Virus record (IMG/VR): IMGVR_UViG_3300021088_000031
Span: 1-24,637 of that record
From: a virus
Reading direction: 5' to 3' (one strand)
Length of the DNA stretch: 24,637 nt
Below the pieces are notes generated by a model that saw nothing but the letters and a program-made list of their open reading frames with translations, was not told the origin of the DNA and searched no databases. The first letter of the stretch is position 1, and each line of letters begins with the position of its first letter. The translations under genes were made by a program, and so were the position numbers. Positions 1 through 6,208 of the stretch are shown piece by piece.

Positions 1-422
1 ATATCAAAAAAATATCCATCATGGCTGAAACTGGCAAAACCGGGGAGCATGTTGGTAAACGATCAATACCTCTTTGTCAGGAACTAATGGATATCATAGT
101 CGAAGACAAATTAAAGGACTTGCCTGGTGATTGGTTTGTTTTCGGAAATGAGGGCGAACCGGGTCCGATTGCCACTTATGAGAATTATTTCAGCAAGCGG
201 TATCATCCAATAAAGGTAGCTTTGAATATTGATTTTAAATACACTATATACGGCATTAAGCATACCAGGGTAATTGACTTGTTAATGTCAGGCATGGAAC
301 CTATAAAAGTTATGCTTTACACAGGGCATACCGATTGGGGAAGTTTTCAGGCTTATATCCGCGAACTTGGCGCCGTTATGGATAAGCAATTAATTGGTAA
401 TACTTTAAAGCTTAAAATTTAG
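1..422 (+). CDS. Tyrosine-family site-specific integrase, C-terminal part (start lies outside the window)
   Basis: The frame is open to the left edge, so this is the last ~139 residues of a tyrosine recombinase; an internal ATG at 21 is unlikely to be the true start. The visible part is the catalytic domain: a beta-hairpin region with KTGKTG, then YGIKHTR, then YTGHTDWGSFQAYIREL, where GH and the final Tyr (AYIREL) match the family's His and nucleophilic Tyr. The usual HxLRHT box reads YGIKHT here, so the first His is Tyr and the Arg is Lys; from memory this variant occurs in Bacteroidota integrases. Such enzymes integrate and excise phage or mobile DNA at an att site. The gene ends in tandem stops TAG-TAA and is followed directly by a tRNA-like sequence and a terminator. 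Confidence 0.9.
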   Translation, partial: IKKISIMAETGKTGEHVGKRSIPLCQELMDIIVEDKLKDLPGDWFVFGNEGEPGPIATYENYFSKRYHPIKVALNIDFKYTIYGIKHTRVIDLLMSGMEPIKVMLYTGHTDWGSFQAYIRELGAVMDKQLIGNTLKLKI

Positions 423-423
423 T

Positions 424-439
424 AATCTCGTCGGGAGCA
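424..439 (+). other. tRNA 3'-end-like sequence, candidate attachment-site core
   Basis: Immediately after the integrase stop, the bases read like the 3' end of a tRNA gene: AATC (end of a T loop), CTCGT (3' side of a T stem), CGGGAGC (3' side of an acceptor stem) and A as discriminator, with no encoded CCA. No tRNA body precedes it, because the integrase gene does. Tyrosine integrases often use tRNA 3' ends as att sites, with the core next to int. The identity of the tRNA is not clear to me, and no second copy exists in the window. Confidence 0.4.
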
Positions 440-440
440 C

Positions 441-477
441 AAAAAAAGCCTTTTCAATTTAATGGAGAGGCTTTTTT
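441..477. terminator. Bidirectional rho-independent terminator
   Basis: AAAAAAGCCT at 442-451 pairs with AGGCTTTTTT at 468-477 across a 16-nt loop, giving U tracts on both strands. It can end the plus-strand integrase transcript and the minus-strand operon that arrives from 506. Confidence 0.85.
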
Positions 478-505
478 ATTTCTATGTATGTTTTATGTAT
501 GTTGG

Positions 506-886
506 TTAAACCGGTATTAATTCGATTATTCCGGAATGTTGATTTAATAAATGGCATAATTCTGAAGTGTTTTTTAAAACCTTATGCAGCCTTTTATATA
601 GGCTTAAATGTACTCCAGTTGTTTCAAATGCAGGGTTTCTAAATTGCACATATTGTTCTAATGATTTTAAAATAACAATATCCATATGCCTTGTAGAAAC
701 TGTTAAAAAGCATTCATTCTTTATTAGAGATGCTTCTCGTCTGCCAGTTTGCCCGTACCAAAATTGACCGTGTTGAGCATAATGTTTTGTTTCATCAAGA
801 TTTTTAATTGCCTGGTCTATTGCTGAAAATTCATCATCAGATAATGTAAAATCAATATCGATGTTGTGGGATAATTGGTATTTCAT
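506..886 (-). CDS. Hypothetical phage protein, 126 aa
   Basis: I do not recognise a family. It is the last gene of the long minus-strand early operon and ends TAA close to the terminator at 441-477. The N-terminus is acidic and hydrophilic and the middle carries several His and Tyr residues; no signal peptide or membrane segment is visible, so it is probably a soluble cytoplasmic protein. A plus-strand frame at 567-767 lies inside it and is taken as a shadow because strand and spacing fit the minus-strand series. Confidence 0.65.
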   Translation of the reverse strand: MKYQLSHNIDIDFTLSDDEFSAIDQAIKNLDETKHYAQHGQFWYGQTGRREASLIKNECFLTVSTRHMDIVILKSLEQYVQFRNPAFETTGVHLSLYKRLHKVLKNTSELCHLLNQHSGIIELIPV

Positions 887-903
887 AATTTATTATTTAA
901 AAA

Positions 904-1113
904 TTAAAAATAGTCCGGACACTCGTCTAACATCCTTAAAGTTGAAACGCAAACTAAGCCCATATAAAAAGGGCATAATTCAAGGGCTGCTAATTCGTAG
1001 CTTTCAAGATATTCCTTTACGGCTAATTTCATTTGTCGCCTATCGGTTCCCTGGTAAATTCTTCGTTCGGTGTTCTGCAGCAATTCTATTGCATCTATTT
1101 CGTATGTCATCAT
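904..1113 (-). CDS. Hypothetical small phage protein, 69 aa
   Basis: The protein starts with tandem ATG codons (1113 or 1110) and ends TAA 17 bp before the next gene. It looks helical and contains the motif NTERRIYQGTDRRQMKLA and two Cys in its C-terminal third. No domain is recognised. A plus-strand frame of 90 codons over the same DNA (861-1133) is longer, but the minus frame fits the operon direction and has ordinary phage-protein composition. Confidence 0.55.
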   Translation of the reverse strand: MMTYEIDAIELLQNTERRIYQGTDRRQMKLAVKEYLESYELAALELCPFYMGLVCVSTLRMLDECPDYF

Positions 1114-1165
1114 ACTTATATAAATGCATTTAGGTTACAAATACCAAATGGTGTAATATTGTCCG

Positions 1166-1360
1166 CTAAGCTTTGACATATTTTGTAATGTTATTAAGTT
1201 GTTCATCGTATTCCATCCAGTGCAATATTCGGGTTGTTTGGATGTGAATAACGCCGTTTTCCGGTTCAATATCTTTTACTTTACCAACTCCACTAACTTC
1301 CTTTTCCTTGTCGTGGTCGTAATATTCAAACCTGACTTTATCGCCTTTTGCTAATTTCAT
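1166..1360 (-). CDS. Hypothetical small protein with SH3-like appearance, 64 aa
   Basis: The N-terminus KGDKVRFEYYD and alternating beta-like stretches suggest a small beta-barrel (SH3-like) fold; this is inference from pattern only. It ends in TAG, one of the few TAG stops in the operon. Reading through would add only 11 unremarkable residues, so the stop looks genuine. The leader before the ATG is A-rich (CCAAAAAAATG), typical for Bacteroidota without a Shine-Dalgarno sequence. Confidence 0.65.
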   Translation of the reverse strand: MKLAKGDKVRFEYYDHDKEKEVSGVGKVKDIEPENGVIHIQTTRILHWMEYDEQLNNITKYVKA

Positions 1361-1375
1361 TTTTTTGGTTATTAG

Positions 1376-1390
1376 TAGTAGGAGTTAAAC
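1376..1390. repeat. 15-bp direct repeat, copy 1 (intergenic)
   Basis: Identical to 1637-1651. On the minus (coding) strand it reads GTTTAACTCCTACTA: it contains the stop codon of the upstream gene (1385-1624) followed by a CUCCU-containing leader for the next gene. Confidence 0.8.
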
Positions 1391-1624
1391 CATATTCAAT
1401 GTAAATCTTTCGCCTTTTCCCTTTTTGAGTTTTTCCATTTCTCCCGCATAAATATGATCTTCGGGTATTGAAACTTCAACTTTAACCGCACTATCAAGCG
1501 AATAAAAGTCAAGTATATAAACGGTTGGTTTTATTATAGCGGTGTTTCCACAAAAAAAACCTTCGTTTATTTCTGCCCTATCTGCTGAAACCCGGGTAGA
1601 AATATTTTCTAATATAAATTCCAT
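1385..1624 (-). CDS. Hypothetical small phage protein, 79 aa
   Basis: No family is recognised. The sequence is beta-rich with an acidic N-terminal half and a basic patch near the end (KLKKGKGERF). It ends TAA within the 15-bp repeat at 1376-1390 and begins just after the second copy of that repeat. No signal peptide is seen. Confidence 0.65.
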   Translation of the reverse strand: MEFILENISTRVSADRAEINEGFFCGNTAIIKPTVYILDFYSLDSAVKVEVSIPEDHIYAGEMEKLKKGKGERFTLNMV

Positions 1625-1636
1625 ATTTTTTTTATT

Positions 1637-1651
1637 TAGTAGGAGTTAAAC
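1637..1651. repeat. 15-bp direct repeat, copy 2 (intergenic)
   Basis: Same 15 bases as 1376-1390. It contains the stop codon of the gene at 1646-1978 and the start of the leader of the gene at 1385-1624. Confidence 0.8.
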
Positions 1652-1978
1652 AACTGCTTTTCCATTGCATTTAAGCCATTCACCGAAAGATAATGAACTA
1701 TCCGAATGTAGATAGTCTAAATATCTTTGCTTTGATTTAGATGGCTTAAATTTAGACGGGTTAGTAAATGTATCGAGATAAACAAATTCGGACGTTGTAT
1801 GACATGGCAAGCTTTGTTTTTTGCGGTCATCGTGAAAGGTTACACCAATGTAATTTCCTTTATCTGTTGTAACTGTTCCTTTTCGGCCTGATACAGTTAC
1901 ATCCTGTCCAAAATCAACAGATAGGACGTAGTTTTGATTTATCCATTCAAAATGAATTGTTTGAAAATAGTTTTCCAT
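1646..1978 (-). CDS. Hypothetical phage protein, 110 aa
   Basis: No family is recognised. Two parts are visible: a beta-rich half (residues 1-60, with VDFGQDVTVSGRKGTVTT) and a basic, Ser/Lys-rich segment (PSKFKPSKSKQRYLDYL) before a short C-terminus FGEWLKCNGKAVV. The gene sits between the neighbour at 1989 (10-bp gap) and the repeat at 1637-1651. Confidence 0.65.
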   Translation of the reverse strand: MENYFQTIHFEWINQNYVLSVDFGQDVTVSGRKGTVTTDKGNYIGVTFHDDRKKQSLPCHTTSEFVYLDTFTNPSKFKPSKSKQRYLDYLHSDSSLSFGEWLKCNGKAVV

Positions 1979-1988
1979 CGCTTTTAAT

Positions 1989-2366
1989 TTATTTTTTCAA
2001 TCCAACTATTTGCAATATATCATCTACAGTTTTTTCAAATTCGGGCAGTTCGCTTTTTGTATGCCACTTTTTACGGTATATAAACAGTTTGGTAGCAAGG
2101 TCAGATATCAATTCTGACTTGTCGTTGCTTTTCTTTTTAACGGCTGCCGTATAATTACCCAAAACATCTGTAACCGCTATCTTTTCAGCTATAAGTAGTT
2201 TGTAAATGAGTTCATCTACTGCCGCTTTACTCCAACTTAAAACCTCGCTTTCAGCATCAAACCTCAATTGAGCATAGGCTATACCAGCGACAAAATAAGG
2301 GTTCGTAAAATTATTTTGTCCCTTGTCAAGTATGACCTGTGTTTCGGTGCTTACTGTTACCTTCAT
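1989..2366 (-). CDS. Hypothetical phage protein, 125 aa
   Basis: Mostly helical, charged soluble protein (for example KKKSNDKSELISDLATKL). No recognised domain. Its ATG directly abuts the stop codon of the gene at 2367-2564, which implies co-translation from one mRNA. Confidence 0.65.
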   Translation of the reverse strand: MKVTVSTETQVILDKGQNNFTNPYFVAGIAYAQLRFDAESEVLSWSKAAVDELIYKLLIAEKIAVTDVLGNYTAAVKKKSNDKSELISDLATKLFIYRKKWHTKSELPEFEKTVDDILQIVGLKK

Positions 2367-2564
2367 TTATTGCAGATTTTCTTTCTTTTTAATCAATACA
2401 TCAACCCATTCCTTAAACTCCCTGCTAATCTTAGGGTAAAGTTTTTTTAAAAGTGCTTTCCTGGATTTGGGTAGGCGGAAGTTAATCGTTTCTGTAGGCT
2501 CTTTTTTCTTTGCCCCGGTGCCTTCACGCTTTCCGCCAGCGCCTTTCTTTTTATGTTTAGTCAT
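2367..2564 (-). CDS. Small basic protein with GGKREG motif, possible ribbon-helix-helix DNA-binding protein, 65 aa
   Basis: The N-terminus is a lysine-rich tail with GAGGKREGTGAKKK, a variant of the GGxRxGAGRK motif seen at the start of many small phage and plasmid proteins. It is followed by TINFRLPKSRKALLKKL, which resembles the strand and first helix of ribbon-helix-helix proteins. A role in DNA binding is inferred from the basic tail and this pattern. The ATG overlaps the end of a short open frame (2557-2646) by eight bases. Confidence 0.7.
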   Translation of the reverse strand: MTKHKKKGAGGKREGTGAKKKEPTETINFRLPKSRKALLKKLYPKISREFKEWVDVLIKKKENLQ

Positions 2565-2646
2565 CTACCGCCAAATCCCCAACCTGTTTAGGTATGGGGC
2601 GGGGCCTGCGAAAAACATTCTCAGGGTTAAAACACAGGTTCTTTAA
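2557..2646 (-). pseudogene. Short open frame without a recognisable start codon, possible gene remnant
   Basis: Between the genes at 2367 and 2643 the minus strand carries a protein-like frame ending FRRPRPIPKQVGDLAVDD then TAA, and its stop overlaps the next ATG as in the surrounding operon. The frame is open only back to an in-frame TGA at 2659-2661 and has no ATG, GTG or TTG upstream of the visible peptide; an AGGAG lies at 2648-2652. It may be a gene whose start was lost, use a CTG at 2635-2637, or be chance. Confidence 0.3.
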
Positions 2647-2861
2647 TCTCCTATTAGTTCATCTACGTGAGCGGCAAACTTTTCGTCAAATTCGGTTGGT
2701 GACATATCCTTACATTCACGCATAACTTTCTCGAATTGGTCAGGCGTAAATTTTATAGCCATTTTACATTGTTTTTTGTAAATGTAAAAATCTTTATCGG
2801 TGCATCCATCTTTAAACATCTGCATTATAAATACAATGTTTGCGCGTGTTGTCAGGCTCAT
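2643..2861 (-). CDS. Hypothetical small phage protein, 72 aa
   Basis: Helical, charged protein with three Cys (residues ~20, 32 and 50). The pattern FTPDQFEKVMRECKDMSPTEF suggests two amphipathic helices. No family is recognised. The ATG lies two bases from the stop of the gene at 2864, so the two are co-transcribed. Confidence 0.65.
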   Translation of the reverse strand: MSLTTRANIVFIMQMFKDGCTDKDFYIYKKQCKMAIKFTPDQFEKVMRECKDMSPTEFDEKFAAHVDELIGD

Positions 2862-2863
2862 TT

Positions 2864-3181
2864 TTAATATTCTATAAAACCTTGTTTGGTCGAATTTATT
2901 AAGTTGATATATTCCGACTTTCGCAACGGCCTGAAATCATCGTCGTTAAAATATTTTACTATGGCTTCTTTTGAGCCGTCTCCTACCTTCATAAACATTC
3001 CATCAGTTAACATACTTATAAGCCCGTATGATTTATCACCGCCAACATTAAACCCAACCTTAAACGACACCGTACAAGCAAAAGATAAATCAGTAGTCCC
3101 TAAAGATGACGAGTTTTTTATTACATAAAGTCCGCATTCTATGTCCTTGACATCCCATTTTGCGGTAAGTGTTAATTTCAT
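2864..3181 (-). CDS. Hypothetical phage protein, 105 aa
   Basis: Beta-rich N-terminal two thirds with many Gly and Ser (GLYVIKNSSSLGTTDLSF) and an acidic and basic C-terminal part. No signal peptide and no recognised domain. The ATG is one base from the stop of the gene at 3183. A plus-strand frame at 2886-3128 is a shadow. Confidence 0.65.
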   Translation of the reverse strand: MKLTLTAKWDVKDIECGLYVIKNSSSLGTTDLSFACTVSFKVGFNVGGDKSYGLISMLTDGMFMKVGDGSKEAIVKYFNDDDFRPLRKSEYINLINSTKQGFIEY

Positions 3182-3182
3182 A

Positions 3183-3371
3183 TTATTTAAGTGATAAATT
3201 ATATTCTGATTGAAGTCTTAATAATAATTGTTCTCTTGTTTCTGTTTTCTGAACATCTCCGTAAAATATTTCTATTTCATACCACAGGCATAACCAATCA
3301 TTTGATATACCCGTTTTTTTAGAAATTTCAGGTATTTCATTTATAATGGCGGATTTTATTACTTCCTTCAT
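3183..3371 (-). CDS. Hypothetical small phage protein, 62 aa
   Basis: Two predicted helices (KEVIKSAIINEIPEISKKTG and EQLLLRLQSEYNLSLK) separated by a Trp-containing segment (WLCLWYEIEIFYGD). Its length and pattern fit a small helix-turn-helix-like or adaptor protein, but no family is recognised. It begins 14 bases after the hairpin at 3385-3407 in the direction of transcription. Confidence 0.6.
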   Translation of the reverse strand: MKEVIKSAIINEIPEISKKTGISNDWLCLWYEIEIFYGDVQKTETREQLLLRLQSEYNLSLK

Positions 3372-3384
3372 TGTTTTTAAATTA

Positions 3385-3407
3385 AGCCCGGTTTTTAAGG
3401 CCGGGCT
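3385..3407 (-). terminator. Hairpin, weak terminator or attenuator
   Basis: AGCCCGG (3385-3391) pairs with CCGGGCT (3401-3407), loop 9 nt. On the minus strand it follows the gene at 3416-3751 and is followed by TAATTT rather than a full T tract, then by the next ATG, so partial termination is plausible. Confidence 0.6.
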
Positions 3408-3415
3408 ATTTGTGA

Positions 3416-3751
3416 TTAAAAATTGTAATCGTAAAATCTTACAGGCCTGTCGCCTAAAATGAATTTGCGACCGTGTGCATCTTGCTATTGACGTTTTGCG
3501 GCTGAATATCTAACTTTAATCACTGTGTTATCAGTGTTTGAAGTATAGTTATAATCTTGTTTGTCTTGGTCAGCGCAATTAGCTGAAAAACCGCCTACGT
3601 GAAATTGTGAAGGAAATACAGTTTGTTCGTAATCCATTGCGCGAACTTCGATACATTTTTCTGATACTGTTTTTACAACTTCATAAGGGGTTACATCTGA
3701 ATAACCGTAGTTGTTAGCGAATTTTGCTGTGGTTGAATTTAAAGTTTCCAT
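3416..3751 (-). pseudogene. Hypothetical phage protein interrupted by an in-frame amber codon (88 aa + 22 aa)
   Basis: The first 88 codons run from ATG at 3751 to TAG at 3485-3487. In the same frame, coding continues for 22 convincing codons (QDAHGRKFILGDRPVRFYDY and on) to TAA at 3416-3418. From memory, small phage proteins with the order FHVGGFSxxCADQxxQDYxYTSN and then a W-x-D-A-H-G-R tail ending YDY-N-F form one continuous family, so Trp (TGG) at the TAG position is the likely ancestral residue; this is inference. The context is CAA-TAG-CAA. The gene has a strong Bacteroidota promoter upstream (3789-3819) and is probably the first gene of the transcript running left. Whether the product is truncated, read through or inactive cannot be decided here. 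Confidence 0.7.
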
Positions 3752-3788
3752 TTTGAGAATGTTTTTTTGTTTGTCTGTATTGACACAA

Positions 3789-3819
3789 CAAAGATAAACA
3801 AACTTTTTATATTTGCAAA
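3789..3819 (-). promoter_or_regulatory. Bacteroidota-type promoter for the gene at 3416-3751
   Basis: On the minus strand TTTG (3819-3816) is followed by exactly 19 bases and TATCTTTG (3796-3789), matching TTTG-N19-TAnnTTTG. The start codon lies 38 bp downstream of the -7 box. Confidence 0.75.
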
Positions 3820-3871
3820 ACTTATTTCAAAAAAAGATAATATTTATTTCCGGTATCGTTACCAAAACAGA

Positions 3872-4291
3872 TTATAAGAGAGAATGATCCCGGAAACTAT
3901 AATATTCATCCCGGCAAAGTATAACATGATCTACTAAAGTAATTCCCAAAGATTTGCATATGGAAACTATTTTTGCTGTCTCTTCAATATCGTGTCCCGA
4001 TGGCCGGCAGTCGCCCGATGTATGATTGTGTGAAAGGATAATATGTTTAGATCGTCGTTTAAGGGCGTAAAGAATAGCTGTATCAACATCAAAGTCAACA
4101 TGTGAGTAACCGCCTGTATTTAATTTACGGTGGTATAGATAGTGTTTATTTTGATCGAGGTAAATAACATATACCCTTTCATGGACTAAAAGCTTATCCA
4201 GGTTCCATATTTCTCTAAAGGCCTGTGCGCATTCGCTTGAGTTTGTAATTTGGTTTGTTGGGTTAACTTCAGTAGTAAATTTTTTAGACAT
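3872..4291 (-). CDS. RadC-like JAB/JAMM domain protein, 139 aa
   Basis: The C-terminal half has the RadC/JAMM metal-site signature: Glu at ~38 (HERVYVIYLD), then HNHTSGDCRPSGHD with His 88, His 90, Ser 98 and Asp 101, and the closing LVDHVIL-x-x-D-x-YYSFRD. RadC-family proteins carry this MPN(+) fold; their biochemical role is still unclear despite the DNA-repair name, and they are frequent on mobile elements. At 139 aa it is about the single JAB domain, lacking the N-terminal helix-hairpin-helix of chromosomal RadC. All predicted Zn ligands are present. It stands apart from its neighbours with ~120 bp and 445 bp of noncoding DNA on either side, so it is probably its own transcription unit. 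Confidence 0.9.
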   Translation of the reverse strand: MSKKFTTEVNPTNQITNSSECAQAFREIWNLDKLLVHERVYVIYLDQNKHYLYHRKLNTGGYSHVDFDVDTAILYALKRRSKHIILSHNHTSGDCRPSGHDIEETAKIVSICKSLGITLVDHVILCRDEYYSFRDHSLL

Positions 4292-4361
4292 AGCTTTCGG
4301 GTTAACAATATTCCTGCCGATTAATATATATACTTAAAACACCCCTGCTATAGATAATTTA

Positions 4362-4378
4362 TTTCCAAAAAGTGGAAA
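4362..4378. promoter_or_regulatory. Inverted repeat, operator candidate upstream of the RadC-like gene
   Basis: TTTCCA (4362-4367) and TGGAAA (4373-4378) flank a 5-bp AAAAG spacer, about 70 bp upstream of the RadC-like start codon on the minus strand. The short arms could be a repressor site; no promoter with good spacing is visible beside it. Confidence 0.35.
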
Positions 4379-4417
4379 ATACTCTAAAATAAAAATGACG
4401 TGGACTGCATTACTCCC

Positions 4418-4526
4418 GCAACTCTCGCCCTACCAGGGGCCAGCAACGCAAATAAGCAGCCACGCCATGACGGCGCACTCTATTTTTCGCGTTGCTGTTT
4501 TTCTTAGCCTGGTAGTTGAGAGTTGC
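4418..4526. ncRNA. Long three-step inverted repeat, candidate structured RNA or cruciform element
   Basis: Three perfectly complementary arm pairs are nested: GCAACTCTC (4418-4426) with GAGAGTTGC (4518-4526); CTACCAGG (4430-4437) with CCTGGTAG (4508-4515); CAGCAACGC (4441-4449) with GCGTTGCTG (4489-4497). They are separated by internal loops of 3/2 and 3/10 nt. The 39-nt apical region contains a smaller stem CGCC (4463-4466) / GGCG (4472-4475). In all, 26 bp pair in the main stem plus 4 at the tip, and the island is clearly more GC-rich than its surroundings. No reading frame of note lies in it. It could act as RNA on either strand or as folded single-stranded DNA; no named RNA family is recognised. 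Confidence 0.6.
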
Positions 4527-4736
4527 AACAAAAAAATGAAGTACAAATATCTTTATATATCAAACATATAAAAAAAGCTGTGATTATCATAAGTTATTAA
4601 ATTAATCAGGTCAACAAGTGTAACAAATTTATTACTGACTTTTTTTAAAAAGCTTATTGATTTAACACTTTTTTAACAAAAGAAAATTTATTTACGAATT
4701 TTTGATAAAGTTCAGGATAGCTACAGAATTTAATAT
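4527..4736. other. AT-rich noncoding stretch, nothing further recognised
   Basis: The remainder of the 445-bp gap between the RadC-like gene and the secreted-protein gene at 4737 is very AT-rich, with many short A and T tracts and a TTTTTTTAAAAA run near 4645-4655. I see no open frame with coding character, no strong hairpin terminator for the operon ending at 4737, and no iterons. Confidence 0.5.
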
Positions 4737-5165
4737 TTAATTGGTGGCTTTATTTTTTTGGATAAGCATAAACCATTTGCTGTCATTCAGCCAGCGGACG
4801 TATTTGCGCTTGATGTGAATTACATATTTATCCTTGCTTGTGTCCGGATTGTCGATGCTCCAATGTGGCCTGTTGGGATATTCAAATTGTATCCATTCAT
4901 AGTGCAGCGGCATGTTTGCGACAAGGTTAAAAATAGGTTGCGTTAACATCGTGTACGAAGTAGTACGGTAATCCCTGAATATCTGCTCGGTGTATCCGGT
5001 TAACTTGTCATCGTGTATAACTGGCACGAGACATGGCACCGTATCAATCATAAATATTGCCGTTGCTTTACCTGTGTCGCAAGGTTTTAAGTTGGCAGTT
5101 TTAATCTTTTGCCCAAACAAATTAAGTGAGCAGATTATTAATAGGATTGTGGTTATTGTTTTCAT
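4737..5165 (-). CDS. Exported hypothetical protein, 142 aa
   Basis: A clear Sec signal peptide opens the protein (MKTITTILLIICSLNLFGQ, cleavage near GQ-K), a typical Bacteroidota form. The mature part is soluble and rich in aromatic residues, with two Cys at ~29 and 45 that could form a disulphide in the periplasm. No domain is recognised. The start overlaps the TGA stop of the upstream exported protein by 4 bp (ATGA), so the two are translationally coupled and may act together at the cell surface. It is the last gene of its operon. Confidence 0.75.
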   Translation of the reverse strand: MKTITTILLIICSLNLFGQKIKTANLKPCDTGKATAIFMIDTVPCLVPVIHDDKLTGYTEQIFRDYRTTSYTMLTQPIFNLVANMPLHYEWIQFEYPNRPHWSIDNPDTSKDKYVIHIKRKYVRWLNDSKWFMLIQKNKATN

Positions 5166-5662
5166 TTGTTATGTTGTTTAACTTCCCATTTTATAAAATC
5201 TATTTCTGACGGTTTGCGAGGGACAAGGTACCCTATAAATTCTTGTTCTGTCCGTGCTGGCACATTTTCTATTTTAGAATATTCCTTTGAATGCCCCGAT
5301 TTGCCATTAGATGCAGACCAATACTCATTCCATAAGGTATCAATTTCAGCGGGATAAAAAACAGATTTATACGCCTTTCCTATCGAGTTTTTAATTACGT
5401 TATTGTTGAATTCTATTACAGGGGCTTTGTATTCCATTTCCTGTTCGAATGACATCGGCATGTAGCTAATCGAGTTTTCAGTGCGTCCAACTACTGGAAC
5501 ATCCTGCATTTCATCCTTTAGTTTGATAGTGTCAGTATGTTGATAACAATCTAAAAAATATTTTTGAGCCGTGCTATCGGCTATTGTAATGTTGCCAATT
5601 TTCACCTGCCCAAAAGCAAGTGAGCAAACAAAAATAAGGATGAGGGTTAAGAGGGTTTTCAT
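5162..5662 (-). CDS. Exported hypothetical protein, 166 aa
   Basis: The N-terminus is a Sec signal peptide (MKTLLTLILIFVCSLAFGQ), strikingly like that of the downstream gene at 4737-5165. The mature protein contains acidic and aromatic segments such as FYPAEIDTLWNEYW and no recognised domain. It is coupled by ATGA overlaps to genes on both sides (5162-5165 and 5659-5662). The pair looks like a small export module within the accessory region, possibly involved in lysogenic conversion; this is inference. Confidence 0.75.
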   Translation of the reverse strand: MKTLLTLILIFVCSLAFGQVKIGNITIADSTAQKYFLDCYQHTDTIKLKDEMQDVPVVGRTENSISYMPMSFEQEMEYKAPVIEFNNNVIKNSIGKAYKSVFYPAEIDTLWNEYWSASNGKSGHSKEYSKIENVPARTEQEFIGYLVPRKPSEIDFIKWEVKQHNK

Positions 5663-6024
5663 GACTGTTTAAATATTTCTACGTTAAAAGGCATTTGATT
5701 AATTATCTTCATAGCTATTGGGGATTGCTTAATTAGCGCGGTCATACCAATATTTGAATGTGGTTCATCCCAATAGAAAATACTTTTACTTCCCGGACGG
5801 CCGTCTTTACAGCTACCCTCAATTGCGCAAATTGAATAATGTGCTAACCGATAAAACCGGACTGTCCCGTTTCTCATTCCTTCACCTTTTTTCTTGGATG
5901 GTAGGCCTTCCGGATTGAATGGCAAGTCCTCAAGTCGGTGTAGGCTTCTGTAAATTCCATTGCCATCTAACTCCCAAAGGTAGTGGCCTGCGGTTTGTAA
6001 ATCTGTTCCAAAGTAGTATATCAT
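5659..6024 (-). CDS. Hypothetical phage protein, 121 aa
   Basis: Soluble protein without a signal peptide. It is aromatic and basic, with a KKKGEGMRNGTVRFYRL central region and two Cys (~67 and 72). No family is recognised. Its TGA overlaps the ATG of the exported protein at 5162-5662. Confidence 0.65.
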   Translation of the reverse strand: MIYYFGTDLQTAGHYLWELDGNGIYRSLHRLEDLPFNPEGLPSKKKGEGMRNGTVRFYRLAHYSICAIEGSCKDGRPGSKSIFYWDEPHSNIGMTALIKQSPIAMKIINQMPFNVEIFKQS

Positions 6025-6025
6025 T

Positions 6026-6208
6026 TCATTTATCGGTTTGGTTAATTAATCTGTTATTTTTTTTTTCTTCTTTATAAAACTGAATAATAAAATTTATAAT
6101 ATACACTACCACAACTAATGACCACATTGTTTTTAAATAATGTACAGATGTATTGGCTAATATTTGAGCCAATAATATTATTATGATTGATTGAGTTGAT
6201 TTCTTCAT
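6026..6208 (-). CDS. Small membrane protein, 60 aa
   Basis: Two hydrophobic segments (about residues 7-20 and 28-46: SIIIILLAQILA and WSLVVVVYIINFIIQF), a short loop with a His, and a charged Lys/Asn-rich C-terminus. It is probably an inner-membrane protein. Size and topology would also fit a class II holin, but it is far from the lysis genes. It ends TGA one base before the gene at 5659-6024. Confidence 0.6.
   Translation of the reverse strand: MKKSTQSIIIILLAQILANTSVHYLKTMWSLVVVVYIINFIIQFYKEEKKNNRLINQTDK

Noticed and set aside
861-1133. 90-codon plus-strand frame
   Set aside because: It runs against the operon and overlaps two minus-strand genes; composition is that of a reverse frame of coding DNA.
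4418-4526. Integron attC site or IS200/IS605-type end
   Set aside because: The arms do not carry the RYYYAAC/GTTRRRY core pair, and there is no integron integrase, Y1 transposase or cassette array nearby.
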